From: Rheum nobile
Lineage: Eukaryota; Streptophyta; Magnoliopsida; Caryophyllales; Polygonaceae
Length of the DNA: 64,000 bases
Assembly (NCBI GenBank): GCA_027886185.1
Contig: WOAB01000040.1
Location: 992,001 to 1,056,000, forward strand
Direction of reading: 5' to 3'
The translations under genes were made by a program, and so were the position numbers. Below the pieces are notes generated by a model. The model searched no databases. It was not told where the DNA came from and worked only from the letters and a program-made list of their open reading frames with translations. This document shows positions 22,129 through 32,272 of the stretch, piece after piece; the first letter of the stretch is position 1; every line of letters begins with the position of its first letter.

Positions 22129-23382
22129 ATGGTTAGAGGAGTGCGCAAGAATTTGAGCACCCGAGAGCGGTCTATGAGGGAGACCCTAGGTGGCCGTAGC
22201 AAAGCAATTCTTGTTACAAAGTTCTTTGATTTGCATGCTTTGCGCGTACTTGGTTTGGAGGAATGTTGTTTGCAGATGTTTGCTCACGGAGGATTAGGAG
22301 AATTTATGAGTAGGAATGCTCCTACTCATAAGGATTTAACAATGGATTTTCTGTGCTCGCTTGTTACTAATAAAAAAGATGAGTCTATCCGGTTTATCCT
22401 GATGGGGAAGGAGTATAAATTGGGTATTGCCAGCTTGAGAGCTATTTTTGGTGTTACAGCTGAGAGTACTCCCAATTGGAGTGACCCACTCCAGGGTCCG
22501 TTTAATCTTTGGCGCGCAGCAACAGGACATCAGCTTGAGCCGGCTCGTAGTGAGTACAACTACAAGCTCACCCATCCTCCGCTGAGGCTCGCTCACAAGG
22601 TCCTCGCAATGACATTCCTTGGTCAGGGCGAGGTCAACAAGATCAGTGCCCTGGATTTCTCCACACTTTGGAGTTTGACCCCGACTTGTCGTGTCATTCC
22701 TGATTGGGTCGAATTGTTTATCAGCAGCTGTCTGAAGCATCAGTCGAGATCTACTGGAAAGATCTCAATGGGGGGGATGATCACCCTCATTGCTCGAGCT
22801 TGCATCGGGGCCGATGAGTTTCCCGTGCCTTTCACTGGTTCACATGTGTATGACTTTGAGACTCTGAGGCGTGCACAACTCTTGGAGGGGAATGCCACAC
22901 AAGGTTTTACATGGATTTCCCTATCGGACAAGTCTCACAGGATGAGGCTACCTCGACCGATGCCGTTTGGACCACGCGACCGGGACTTCTTGTTGCCATC
23001 CGACCCACCTGGGGCCGGTGCGCAAGAGGAGGATGATGAGGAGATGGCTGATGAGGAGGAGGAGTATGTTGCTCCCGTTCATGCCCCCATGGGAGATGGG
23101 GCGGGGCCTTCTAGTGGCTATGATGGATATTCTGGATATGCTGGAGGCTCTTATGATGAGTCTGATTGGAGGGGCGATGTTGTTGACCAGCTTGCCCGCC
23201 TTTCGGTGAGGCAAGATGGCTTGTATGCTTCGTTCTCTGACTTTGGGAGGAGCATGAGAGACGTTCAGGCTTCACAGGAGGAGACGCAGCGAGACATTGT
23301 TGCCATGAGGAGGGCCCAGGAGGAGTACTACCGGGGTGCTGGCCCCCACTATCCACCACCATACTTTCCACCGCCACAGTGA
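22129..23382 (+). CDS. Athila third ORF (env-position, Athila ORF-1-type protein), about 417 aa
   Basis: The frame starts at ATG 22129, the first ATG after a long ATG-free leader, and is open to 23382. It resembles the plant family catalogued as Athila ORF-1 / putative plant transposon protein: an N-terminal globular part with FFDLHALRVLGLEE, FILMGKEYKL, LRAIFGV and a helical block around LAHKVLAMTFLGQGEVNK. An acidic linker follows (EEDDEEMADEEEEY) and then a Gly/Tyr/Pro-rich tail with a coiled-coil-like segment (LARLSVRQDGLYASFSDFGRSM). I see no signal peptide or clear membrane segment, so an envelope function is not supported by sequence. The role is unknown; position after pol is typical for Athila. 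Confidence 0.8.
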   Translation: MVRGVRKNLSTRERSMRETLGGRSKAILVTKFFDLHALRVLGLEECCLQMFAHGGLGEFMSRNAPTHKDLTMDFLCSLVTNKKDESIRFILMGKEYKLGIASLRAIFGVTAESTPNWSDPLQGPFNLWRAATGHQLEPARSEYNYKLTHPPLRLAHKVLAMTFLGQGEVNKISALDFSTLWSLTPTCRVIPDWVELFISSCLKHQSRSTGKISMGGMITLIARACIGADEFPVPFTGSHVYDFETLRRAQLLEGNATQGFTWISLSDKSHRMRLPRPMPFGPRDRDFLLPSDPPGAGAQEEDDEEMADEEEEYVAPVHAPMGDGAGPSSGYDGYSGYAGGSYDESDWRGDVVDQLARLSVRQDGLYASFSDFGRSMRDVQASQEETQRDIVAMRRAQEEYYRGAGPHYPPPYFPPPQ

Positions 23383-23579
23383 GTTTGTCTTTCTCCCCCT
23401 TATCTTTTTGGGTCCTTTACTTCACATTGAGGACAATGCGTGATTCAAGTATGGGGGAGAGGATTATGATTACTTTGTATATATTTCATTGCATTGCTTT
23501 TATATTGTTTTCAAAAAAAAAAAAACAGAAAAAGCCATAAAAAAAAATTGAAAAAAAAAGGCATTGGAAAATCCTTGGA

Positions 23580-23733
23580 TATGCGGAAAACCCGAAAGGG
23601 CCGCATAGGTAAAAAGAAGGTGACTCGCTCAACACTAGGTTGAGGCAAAAATGAGTCTTGGAGTGATGCGAGATTGGTGAGCCCATCTAAGAAAAAAATG
23701 AGTGGTTAGGTGAAAACCCGGAAGGGCGCCTAA
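23580..23733 (+). other. Paired GNRA-capped hairpins in Athila 3' region
   Basis: Hairpin 1 pairs TATGCGG (23580-23586) with CCGCATA (23601-23607), then an AAAA bulge, and a cap CCC-GAAA-GGG. Hairpin 2 pairs TTAGGTG (23706-23712) with CGCCTAA (23727-23733), the same AAAA bulge, and a cap CCC-GGAA-GGG. Both loops fit GNRA. The stems differ in sequence yet pair. A further stem, CTCAAC with GTTGAG, lies between them near 23628-23644. This looks like structured RNA in the genomic transcript. Confidence 0.65.
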
Positions 23734-24010
23734 GCAAAATGAGCGTGAGTGATCTAGGATTTTCTTGCTTGGCGTGGCGACATAAGGAGCGGAGTATAGG
23801 AGGATTCGGGTAGGCCATCACTTGGAGGGATAAGGTGTAGTTGGGTTCTTTTTGTTGTCAATTCGCATTGCTTGAGTTGGTTGTTGATTTGATTGGGATG
23901 TTATTGTTGAGTTGTTCTAATCTCTAATCAAAGTTCGTCATACTTCCTGAGGCCTGATTGCATGTATTGATGAGGGTAGCTTTTCTTTAGTTACTCGAGA
24001 CGAGTAAGGT

Positions 24011-24027
24011 CTAAGTATGGGGGAGTT
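24011..24027 (+). other. Athila polypurine tract
   Basis: CTAAGTATGGGGGAGTT directly precedes the 3' LTR start at 24028. The AGTATGGGGGAG core fits the plus-strand primer of Athila elements. Confidence 0.8.
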
Positions 24028-25322
24028 TGATATGCCGTATTCTGTATGGCGTAGTTGGGGGTTATTAGCACATTTATAGGAGATTTTGGCTCGGTTTTGG
24101 TACTATGTTGATGCTTGAGGTGCGGAGCTGCGTTGTGGACATTTTGGATGCACTTGCAAGTTGAAGACGAGGCTTGAAGACACATTGGAGAGCGGATGTT
24201 CAGAAGACAGAAGATGCTGGAGCTGACACTGGTGGAGGCGAGCTGACGCGAGCAGACGCGATCGCCCTTGGTCGCGGTTTCATTCCAGGAGCTCGAGAAC
24301 ATTGGCGAGGCAAAACCGCGGGCTGACGCGATCGCGGTTGGTCGCGGTTTCGCCTGTGACTGAACTGTTCGCATTTCTCCTTGTTTGTTTGACGTTTCGT
24401 TTTTGGTGAATTAATGACACTTTAGTGGCTCGGATTAGGGGGGAGGAGGACGTTTTTCTCTGAGATTTAGCCACTCTATCATTCTCTCTTAATTTTTCTC
24501 TCTTATTTTTTTCTCTCAAGAACAATTGCTAGATTTCATTTTGTTTTCCCTTTGGATTTGAATTTCGTGAAGAACATGAACAAGAACTAAACCCTTGTTT
24601 TGTCTAGCGTTGAAGCACTCGATTAACTCAGTTGTAAGGTTCTAATCTCTTGTTCATCCTTTGGATTTGGTATTGATTTCCTTGAGCATAATTCGGATTT
24701 CTATATTGTTTACTAGATTGATCTCCTAGTTTAATTCTATAGTTATCAAATTGCTAGAATTGGGATATACGGTGGAATCCCTAATCTTTTGTAGCAATCA
24801 CAATTGTATGAGATTGGTATATTGAATTCAATTATGAAAAAGGAAATCGATTTGCATTACATACTTGCGGTGTTAAGTTTTGTTTGCAATCCACAAATCG
24901 TATTCCCTATGCTATTGATTGAATGAACTTAGGAGATTTTCTAGGTTTTCAATTAGTAAGAATTAGCAAAGACCGGTTGGCTTGTTAATTTACACAAGAT
25001 CGGAATTGGGACAAATCCATAGGATTATGATGAACATGAGATGAACCGAATTGCAACTTGGTTAATTGATGTGTGGAAACTTGCTAGGTGGAACTCTTTT
25101 TCCCTTTTGATAGATCTGATTTTTATGTTATTACAATTGAGTAGTTTTAGAAGAAAACCAAATTCCCCCCCCCCCCATTTGTTCTTTGAAGTTGATAATT
25201 TAGTAGTTACATTGAAATTGACGCTTTAATTCCCTTGGGTTCGATCCCTTACTTGCATGCTATACTCTAGTTGCATTTTAGGACTACATTTGATAGCGCG
25301 CACGACTGAAAATACGCTATCA
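24028..25322 (+). repeat. Athila 3' LTR (1295 bp)
   Basis: Nearly identical to 14234-15535. The main length difference is the poly-C tract, 12 C here (25165-25176) against 20 in the 5' LTR. Followed by the target duplication CCTAT (25323-25327). Confidence 0.94.
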
Positions 25323-25327
25323 CCTAT
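25323..25327. repeat. Athila target-site duplication CCTAT, right copy
   Basis: Matches 14229-14233; the B leader resumes here. Confidence 0.93.
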
Positions 25328-25802
25328 CTGGTATTAAAAAGAAATTTTGAGAGTTTCAATGTTAAAAGTTATAAGTAACTCGGTGATTTAATTTAAAGGA
25401 TTTAGCTTTTTGAATTTCAAAAGCTATTTATCATTGGTTTATAAAAGTGTTGTGTTATAAGCAATTAAATTAAAGTTTAAAGGTATGAAGTTTGAAAGTA
25501 AGATTATTAATAAGTGGTTTTCAAACTTCTGCAAGCTTCAAGTGTTACTTATTCCTTAGATCCATTCTTAGAAATATTGTCTCTTCTAAGGATTAATGTC
25601 ATTTAAAGGTTGACATTTCTCATAGAATACCTATTCTCAAGTTAAGAGAAGAAGGTCATTTCTGTAATTAACAGTAAAGGGTTAGTCAAACTATTATAAA
25701 GTTATTAGTTTGGACCCTTATAATCTGTTTCATAACATATTTGACTAAAGTGTCATGATTAAGTTAGAAAAGCTCTAACGTAACGTTATGATTCACCAAC
25801 AG

Positions 25803-27140
25803 ATGGTGAACACAAGAAACACAGCTCATGCTGGTGCTGAGCCAAGTAACAACCCAAGACTTAATCTGAGGAGCGCCACTAATCAAGGAGAAGAGCATGA
25901 GGTTGCTTCTAACAATAACCAAGGAGGCAATGGCCAAGCTCAGGCCAATGCCCCGATGGTTTTCGATGCAGTGGTAGTTGCAGCTATTCGGGGAATTGTC
26001 ATGCAAGCATTCGCCGACATTATGCGACCAGTCGCACCACAAGCACAAGGTGGTCCAGTTCTTCAGGCTATTCCTGAAGTTGAGGAGTCAGTGGAGCACA
26101 TACCTTGGATCAATGTTGTTAGGGACAGAGGAACTTACGACCAAGCATTGAAAGCTGTGAGTTCAATGAGGCCTGACAGCTATGAAGGTACTGGAGAACC
26201 AGTCAGAGTGACATATTGGTTCTCGCATATGGAACGGTTGCTCTGGAACGTTAATTGCACTGAGGCTGAGAAAGTGCACATCGCCTCCCTTCAACTCAAG
26301 GATGTGGCTAGCGAATGGTAAGAGAGCACTGATCTAGCTGATCATCCCGAGCTGAATTGGAGCATGTTTAAAACGAAGATGACTGACCGTTTCTTTTCCC
26401 GTGCTATGAGGGACGAGAAGCATAAGGAATTTATGTACCCTAAGACTGATGGGTTAAAGGTGACTGAGCTGGCAGCTAAGTTCAATCACTTGTTGCAATA
26501 TGCTGGACCAGAGGTGTCAAGCGAAGAACAAAAGATCTGGTACTTCCATGGATAGATGAATCTAGAAATCAAGCCTCTAATGTTGCATCACGGTTGTTCT
26601 ACGTTAGAACAATATGTGGATGTAGCCTACAAGACAGAGGCCACGCTGGAAGAATCCACCCAAAAACGGGAGAAGCAGATCAAGGGAAAGGGTGGGCAAC
26701 AGGATCGCCAGGTTGGTTCATTCAAACGACCGGCATCGCCTACCAAGTTTGAGAAGTCTGGTCGTGCTAAGACCGAGACGACTCAGTCTGACTCCGCCAG
26801 AGGCTCAGGTTGGAGTAGTGGAATAATTCAGTGCCACAACTGTGGTGAAGTTGGGCATAAAAGTCTTAATTGCCAGAAGGATAAGCGAGTATGTTATAAC
26901 TGTGGAAAGGAAGGCCACATGAAAACATATTGTAGGCAGAAGGGTCGAGTACCAGTGCAGTCTTATCAAGCCTCAAAAGTTGGTAGTGAGCAGAACCCAA
27001 TACCAGAAGTATCTGCTGCTGATTAGTCTATGGCTCGTAGTAAAGGCAAGGCGCCTATGGGGTCTTCAGGCCAAGGGCAACGACTCTTTGTAATGAGTCA
27101 AGCCAACGGAGAAGAACCCCGATCGATTAAGTTGTGTTTG
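25803..27140 (+). pseudogene. Element B gag, broken by stops, with no pol
   Basis: The start is the conserved MVNTRN Met shared with elements C and E, directly after CAACAG. The protein carries the Retrotrans_gag capsid region (MRPDSYEGTGEPVRV, WFSHMERL, TEAEKVHIASLQL) and two CCHC knuckles (CHNCGEVGHKSLNC and CYNCGKEGHMKTYC). In-frame stops occur at 26319-26321 (TAA at a conserved Trp), 26553-26555 (TAG at a Trp) and 27024-27026. After the third stop the frame still matches the linker before the C protease (GKAP...GQGQRL) and then ends near 27145. Protease, RT, RNase H and integrase are absent, so B could move only with help from relatives. Confidence 0.88.
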
Positions 27141-27145
27141 TATTA

Positions 27146-28150
27146 AGTTTTCCTTAAGATTAAGGGGTAACGATGTGTGTCGACTTTTGTCAGTTACTTT
27201 AATATAATAATAATAAAGAAGTGTTTCCTTGTTCTAGAAGATTTCTGAATCCATTCCTAATATTCCTCTTCATATCTGGAGTACGTCACCTATAAGGCCT
27301 AGGATGCGACTCTTCGAAGAAGGTTAAGTTGTAAAGTTGTTGTGTTAAGAAGTGACCTTAAATAGAAAGGTTACAGTTTAAGGATGGGATATGTTAATGA
27401 TCTCGAGGTATTAAAGATTCAGTAAAGAGAATTATCTATGTACGTCTAAGGAGTAAAGTGGTAAGCGTTATCTCGTATGCTGAGTTCTTCCGAGTTTTCT
27501 TAAGGTATAAGGATGAATGTGTGGAGTAATGTTCTAAGAGATTAAGGATTATCTCTCATATATGAGTTTGTGTTATACGCATTGATATGGTTGAATCATT
27601 TTCAGTATGATATCTTAAGGGATTAAGAGTAATATCTCATGCGATACGTTTCGAGGAACGTAGGAATAAGACATTGTGATTATGTGTGGAGAAGGTTAAG
27701 GAATCTTGAAGGTTTAAGTTATAAAGTGATTAAGGAATAAGTTAAGTCATTACCGAAAGGATCCCAAGTTAGAATTTGGCATAAGGGCCAAACCCGAAGA
27801 TGATGAGTAATGGAATTGTGGGAAGTATCTTTAAGGAATTAAGGAAGTTAGGATTCGAGGTTACTAAGATTTGATGTCTAAGTGTAAGAAGTTAATATGT
27901 GCACCTTAGGGTTGTTTATAAGAGGATTGAAGGAGAAATGTGTGTTCTCCTATTAAAGATGCAGTAATATCGTAATGATGGTTGTGGAAGACCATTATTC
28001 TAAAGTAGACATGATCTGGTGGAGGTAGTGAGAATAATTACTTGGTATGATATATGGAGATTAGGCTTGTGAGATGACATCGTGATTAAGGATTTTAAAC
28101 TCCAGTGGTAAGTGTTGTTAATGATTAAATCTCTCTTTTGGTTTAGCCAA
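27146..28150 (+). other. Noncoding filler in place of pol (element B)
   Basis: About 1 kb of AT-rich, AAGG/TTAAGG-rich sequence without reading frames lies between the gag remnant and the polypurine region. It has no counterpart in element C, whose pol runs directly into the polypurine tract. B is therefore a gag-only non-autonomous derivative. Confidence 0.7.
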
Positions 28151-28186
28151 GTTTCGGGGTCGAAACTTATTTTAAGGGGGGGATAA
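28151..28186 (+). other. Element B pre-PPT hairpin and polypurine tract
   Basis: AAGTTTCG, loop GGGT, CGAAACTT forms a perfect 8-bp stem, followed by ATTTTAAGGGGGGGATAA and the 3' LTR. Elements C (36983-37020) and E (60171-60209) have the same layout. Confidence 0.8.
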
Positions 28187-28435
28187 TGTAATATCCCTCA
28201 CTTTGGTAAGGGCAATTTGGAAAATTCTCGAACACTTGTGACGCACGTCGAATTTATTTAAGAGGAGTTCAGACATTCAGAAATGTTTCTGACCTCTGTA
28301 ATATTTTTCTCAGTGAAATAAAATACATTTAGACGTATTTCGGGACTTAATACTCGTTCGTGTACGATTATTTTTATCTCGGGCTAAGGCCAAGTTAATC
28401 CAAAGCTTAAACGGATGAAAAATGGCCTTGGCGGC
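28187..28435 (+). repeat. Element B 3' LTR, left piece
   Basis: TGTAATATCCC... matches 11722-11970 closely and stops at GGCGGC where element C is inserted. It resumes at 39403. Confidence 0.92.
28431..28435. repeat. Element C target-site duplication GCGGC, left copy
   Basis: GCGGC here and GCGGT at 39403-39407 flank element C (one mismatch). The uninterrupted B 5' LTR reads CTTGGCGGCGACCGCC at this point, which confirms the join. The insertion fell inside a GC-rich module. Confidence 0.85.
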
Positions 28436-30815
28436 TGTAATATCCCACATTTTGTAAGGGTGATTTTGAATTTTCTTATGCCCATATTACAAGTCAGATT
28501 AAATGCAGGGAAGTACGAACATTCTGTGAAATGTTTGATCTCTGTAATATTTTTCCGAGTAAAATAAAATACAGTTAAGGTATTTTTGGGTTGAAAGATC
28601 GTTCGTGTACGAATATATTTAACCCGGGGTTAAGAAAATTTAACCATTCGGTAAGAAAAGACAAAACGGGCAAAAAAGGGTAAATTTGGCCTTGACCGCA
28701 CCCTGCCGCACCTGCGGCGAAGGCCAATGCCAGAGGCGGTAACAAGTTGGCCACCGCACCCTGCCGTGCCCCGCGGTCGTCGTCAGCTGTGTCGTCAGCT
28801 CTGAAGTTTGCAGGTGTAGCTCGCCTTAGTTGGCTCGTAGGCCATCATTCCGGTCGGGCCACCTCCTCCTTGGCGTCATGGCATGGTAAGTTGTGAGCTT
28901 GGAGTATAAATGGAGGAGGAGAAATCTGGGACAAGCTCCATCTTCATCCTCTGAACTTTTCTCTGAAAACTCCATTAAAACACAAGCTCTTGAGCTTCGT
29001 TCAAGAACGATTTGGATCCCTTTGAGTGTTGAAAGAGGTGCTCCTAAGTGTTTATCAAAGGTCTAAGTGTTGGGAAATCAAACCAAGATCAAATTGAAGT
29101 CGAAACGAATTGATTTGATGAGTTATTCTTCCCAGAAATTTCTGTCGAAGCCCCGCCTCTGTCTCCTGACCGCACCCCGCGGTGAGGGCCGACCGCACCC
29201 GCGGTGAGCTGGGTTCGTGTTGTGTCTCTCGGGTGTTGTGGTCTTGGGCAAGGCTTGATTTCTTTGATTCTTTCCTTATTCTTTTAGATTCATATATATA
29301 GATATTGAATCTAACTTAGGGTCTTGTTATGGGTCGTTCCAGAAGGATTTAATATCCAAGATCTGTCCCAGTTCAGACCCGGAAACTATTATCTTTAAGC
29401 TCGTTAAGCTTTCGTCAAATCTAAGGCAAGTGGCGGTTCGCTCTTGCTCATCATTCCATATTTACATTGATTATCAATTGTTTAATTGTTAATTAATTTG
29501 GAATGAATATTGTTTCTGTCTGAGATCAGTTTTGATAAACTGTTTTGGAAGATTAAAAGATGACATTATAATAGATTGTATATTCTGTTAGAATCAACGC
29601 TATTATATATATATATTGATAGGTTGAGATATATCTATGATGATGGCCTTGAGGGCTTTGATATGATTATTATTGTGTTGAACTGTTTAGTTAGCACGAG
29701 TAGTTAGGAACGTTGGACTCTTCGACGTCCAGTCGTTTCTTTATAATATATTAAATGGTGTAGGGCGGCAAAACCCCTAACATCATTCTGTTGGTCATGA
29801 CCGGCCTCTATACGTTTAGTGTAGAGGTGGTGCACTTAGCCAGTGTCACAAATCTCGGGAGTTGCTCCCAAAAGATCTCTTGTCTCGGACGAGATAATTA
29901 TAAAAGCTTATAACGTGAATGTGCGTTTTGGAATTAAATAAGATAAGCGTCGAGTCGCATATGATTAATACACCTGTGGCGAGTAGTGCAGCTAGGTAAT
30001 AGTGCAGCTTGGAAAGCTCGTCTTGACTTGATCAGAGTACGTTCTCTTTCCAATCTGGATTCGCATTATTGCGGTGAGGTTGGTCGTGAACCGAAACATC
30101 TTATCATTTTTGAACGCTTGTATGAGATGTTTATGTTCCAGACATTTGTCATGTTTCTAATAAGACTCAAGTTCTTGGAGTCTTCTCTTGGATAATTCCT
30201 ATAAGGCTCACTTCCGTTGGAGTCTTCTTTTGATCATGTCTTTTAATATATATATATATTCAGTAGAAGTATGAAGGTTGACTATCGTTATCAGCTATTA
30301 TTCGAGAAGCGATGAGCCTAAACCTAATACGACTACTTCGAACCACTCTGCTTGTACCCTTGCATAGTCTTTCATTAGACTAACCAACCCAAATTGTTCT
30401 CTGCATGGTTGGCTGGTGTCATCCGTTCGATTCGGCACATCAGATAAGTTGCCACCTCGTGAAGGCTAGAGCGACTATGGACGTAAATGGTGTTTTTGAT
30501 AAGTTTATTCAAGTTGAGATCATTGGCAATGATCGCAGTGATCAAGACTTGTATTTATTTTAAAAGACTTCCGCTAAACTATGTTTACTCTGTTTACACT
30601 GTATTTCGTTTGCTTTGACTACTCTTTGTTTTGTCCTATAGGGGATTGGGATGTAATCCCCAGACTTATGTTTTATTAAACATTTTGGTGTGTTGCACCT
30701 TGATTATCGTGTTATGAATTGTGTGTTATGGAAAAGCCTGGGGTGGCTTCGGTGTGAACCCGAGGTCACTGGCAGTAATACCTTTCCAAATGGGTTAAGA
30801 TTTGGGGGTGTTACA
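28436..30815 (+). repeat. Element C 5' LTR (2380 bp)
   Basis: Starts TGTAATATCCCACATTTTG and ends TTGGGGGTGTTACA. TATAAAT at 28904-28910 is flanked by GC-rich ACCGCACCC...GCGG modules at 28690-28790 and 29164-29211. Confidence 0.92.
28904..28910 (+). promoter_or_regulatory. TATA box of C LTR
   Basis: TATAAAT in TTGGAGTATAAATGGAGG, about 120 nt after the upstream GC-rich modules. The 3' LTR has the same box near 37500. Confidence 0.65.
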
Positions 30816-30819
30816 AACT

Positions 30820-30832
30820 TGGTATCAGAGCC
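30820..30832 (+). other. Element C primer binding site
   Basis: TGGTATCAGAGCC, complementary to initiator tRNA-Met, begins five bases after the LTR end. Confidence 0.85.
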
Positions 30833-31016
30833 GAAGGTTTTTTAAAATGGGTTTGGAATTTTATGAACCATTTACTCGTGTTTGAAAATATTTTCAAAGG
30901 CTCTGAGTTTTCAAAATGAGATTGTGCCGTTCATAGTCGTGTCTTCTTCTTTAGTCTAATATGGAAGCAACTTCTATATTTAGAAAGACTAACTCTCGTT
31001 TCGTCGTCCGTAGGAT

Positions 31017-32018
31017 ATGGGTGTCTGCCTTTCACTCCCGAAGGTAAATGAGGAAGAAGAGGTGACTCCACCCTCCCCTATGGAGCTTGACTTCCCAGTT
31101 CCACTTCGTCGTTTTGAAGTCGGAGAACCGAGTGAACCACCTGAGGAAGTAAAGCATGTACTTCCAGAGTCAGTGGTGTTGGTATCCGATTAGACTATGG
31201 TTCCAGTGGCTGAGCCGGTAGTGGAGCCAAGTGTGAATGTGAGGAATGTGGTAGAGTTGTCAAGGTATGCTAGAGGATATTACGACAACGACTACACAAT
31301 TGAGACCATCCCAGAAGGAGATGAAGGGGATAAGGATGAAGAAATCCTTGAAGCAAATGACGAGGCAGAGGATGAGCCGTCGGAATACTCATTGGGGTAC
31401 CTCGCGAGTGACCTTGAGATTGAATCAGTTCCGGAAGAGGATCCCGAGGAGGATCCATTGGAAGATGAAGATCCAATAGAGGATCTCGAGGAAGTCCCAG
31501 CGGAGCAAGGCCAAGAGCCTGATGAGCTGAGGCACTTGCTAGTGGATCATGGGGACTCGGGAATGCAATTTATGTACCCCAGTTTGCCACCCGAGCCAGT
31601 ATACCCGCCATTGACTGATGTTGAGTGGGAGACGCTCTATGTCGAATGTGGCATTAGAGAGAGGACCGACTCACGTTATGCATCAGAGGACGTGCCGCCT
31701 CTTCAGGTTCGAAGGAGGCGAAGGTCGACTTCTGAGTTGCAAGAGATACTCCGCCAGAGTGAGGAGATCTCTTCTGAAGGGCAGCGTCAGTTAGACGAGA
31801 TGAGGGAGCAGGCCCAGAGAAGGGCAATACCGCGAGATCATGATCAGGATGTTACCAGGCCAAGTATGAGGCCGAGGAAACCAGGATCAGTTAATGAACC
31901 AAATTTGCCAGGGCCAAGTAGGGTGAGAAGTTTATCACCAGACCCTGATGAAGAACCCCGTCCAAAGAAAACCTGTATGGGCAGCCTGCCATATAGGAAA
32001 CGTTTCAGGGGACTGTGA
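31017..32018 (+). pseudogene. Element C pre-gag ORF: acidic protein with N-myristoylation-like start
   Basis: One frame runs from ATG 31017 to TGA 32018, broken once by TAG at 31191-31193; a downstream Met (31197) leaves 273 aa open. The N terminus MGVCLSLPK has Gly2, Cys4 and Ser6, the pattern of N-myristoylation with nearby palmitoylation. The middle is very acidic (about aa 90-170, many Glu/Asp). An RRRRR cluster follows, then a Glu/Gln-rich helix-like segment (ELQEILRQSEEISSEGQRQLDEMREQ) and a basic C terminus (PRPKKT, YRKRF). No known domain is recognised. B and E lack it: their leaders go directly to gag. It could be a captured gene or a lineage-specific extra ORF. ATG choice for the intact ancestor is an inference. 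Confidence 0.65.
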
Positions 32019-32272
32019 AAAGAACCGATGTAACTTTAGTAGTTTTCTTTTGTGTAAAATACTTTAGTATGCATGCGGTAAAGTAGAGAATTCTCTGAGC
32101 AATTTTGTCTAGAAGCTCAGGAGATTTCCTTTGTGTAAAAACTTTTTGTGTTCGTTGAAAGTCCATCTAATATAAATTACCCAGTTGATCTATTCTGAGT
32201 TGATTTTAGTACATTAAGTATATTGGGAAAAATATTAAGGTATGAAATCCTTGGAATTTGATCGGTAAACAG

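Larger units (their letters stand above)
14234..25322 (+). mobile_element. Complete Athila-type Ty3/gypsy retrotransposon (11,089 bp)
   Basis: A full-length element with 5-bp target duplication, paired LTRs (14234-15535 and 24028-25322), a tRNA-Asp-type primer binding site, an uninterrupted 1899-aa gag-pol frame, a third ORF after pol, and a polypurine tract next to the 3' LTR. My hand comparison of the LTRs finds about eight substitutions plus a poly-C length change in roughly 1.29 kb. That implies recent insertion, the youngest event in the nest by this measure. It sits in the 5' leader of element B. Everything needed for mobility appears intact. Confidence 0.95.

Noticed and set aside
22129..23382. 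Reading the Athila third ORF as a true envelope glycoprotein
   Set aside because: No signal peptide, no clear transmembrane segment and no cleavage motif seen; only its position matches env.
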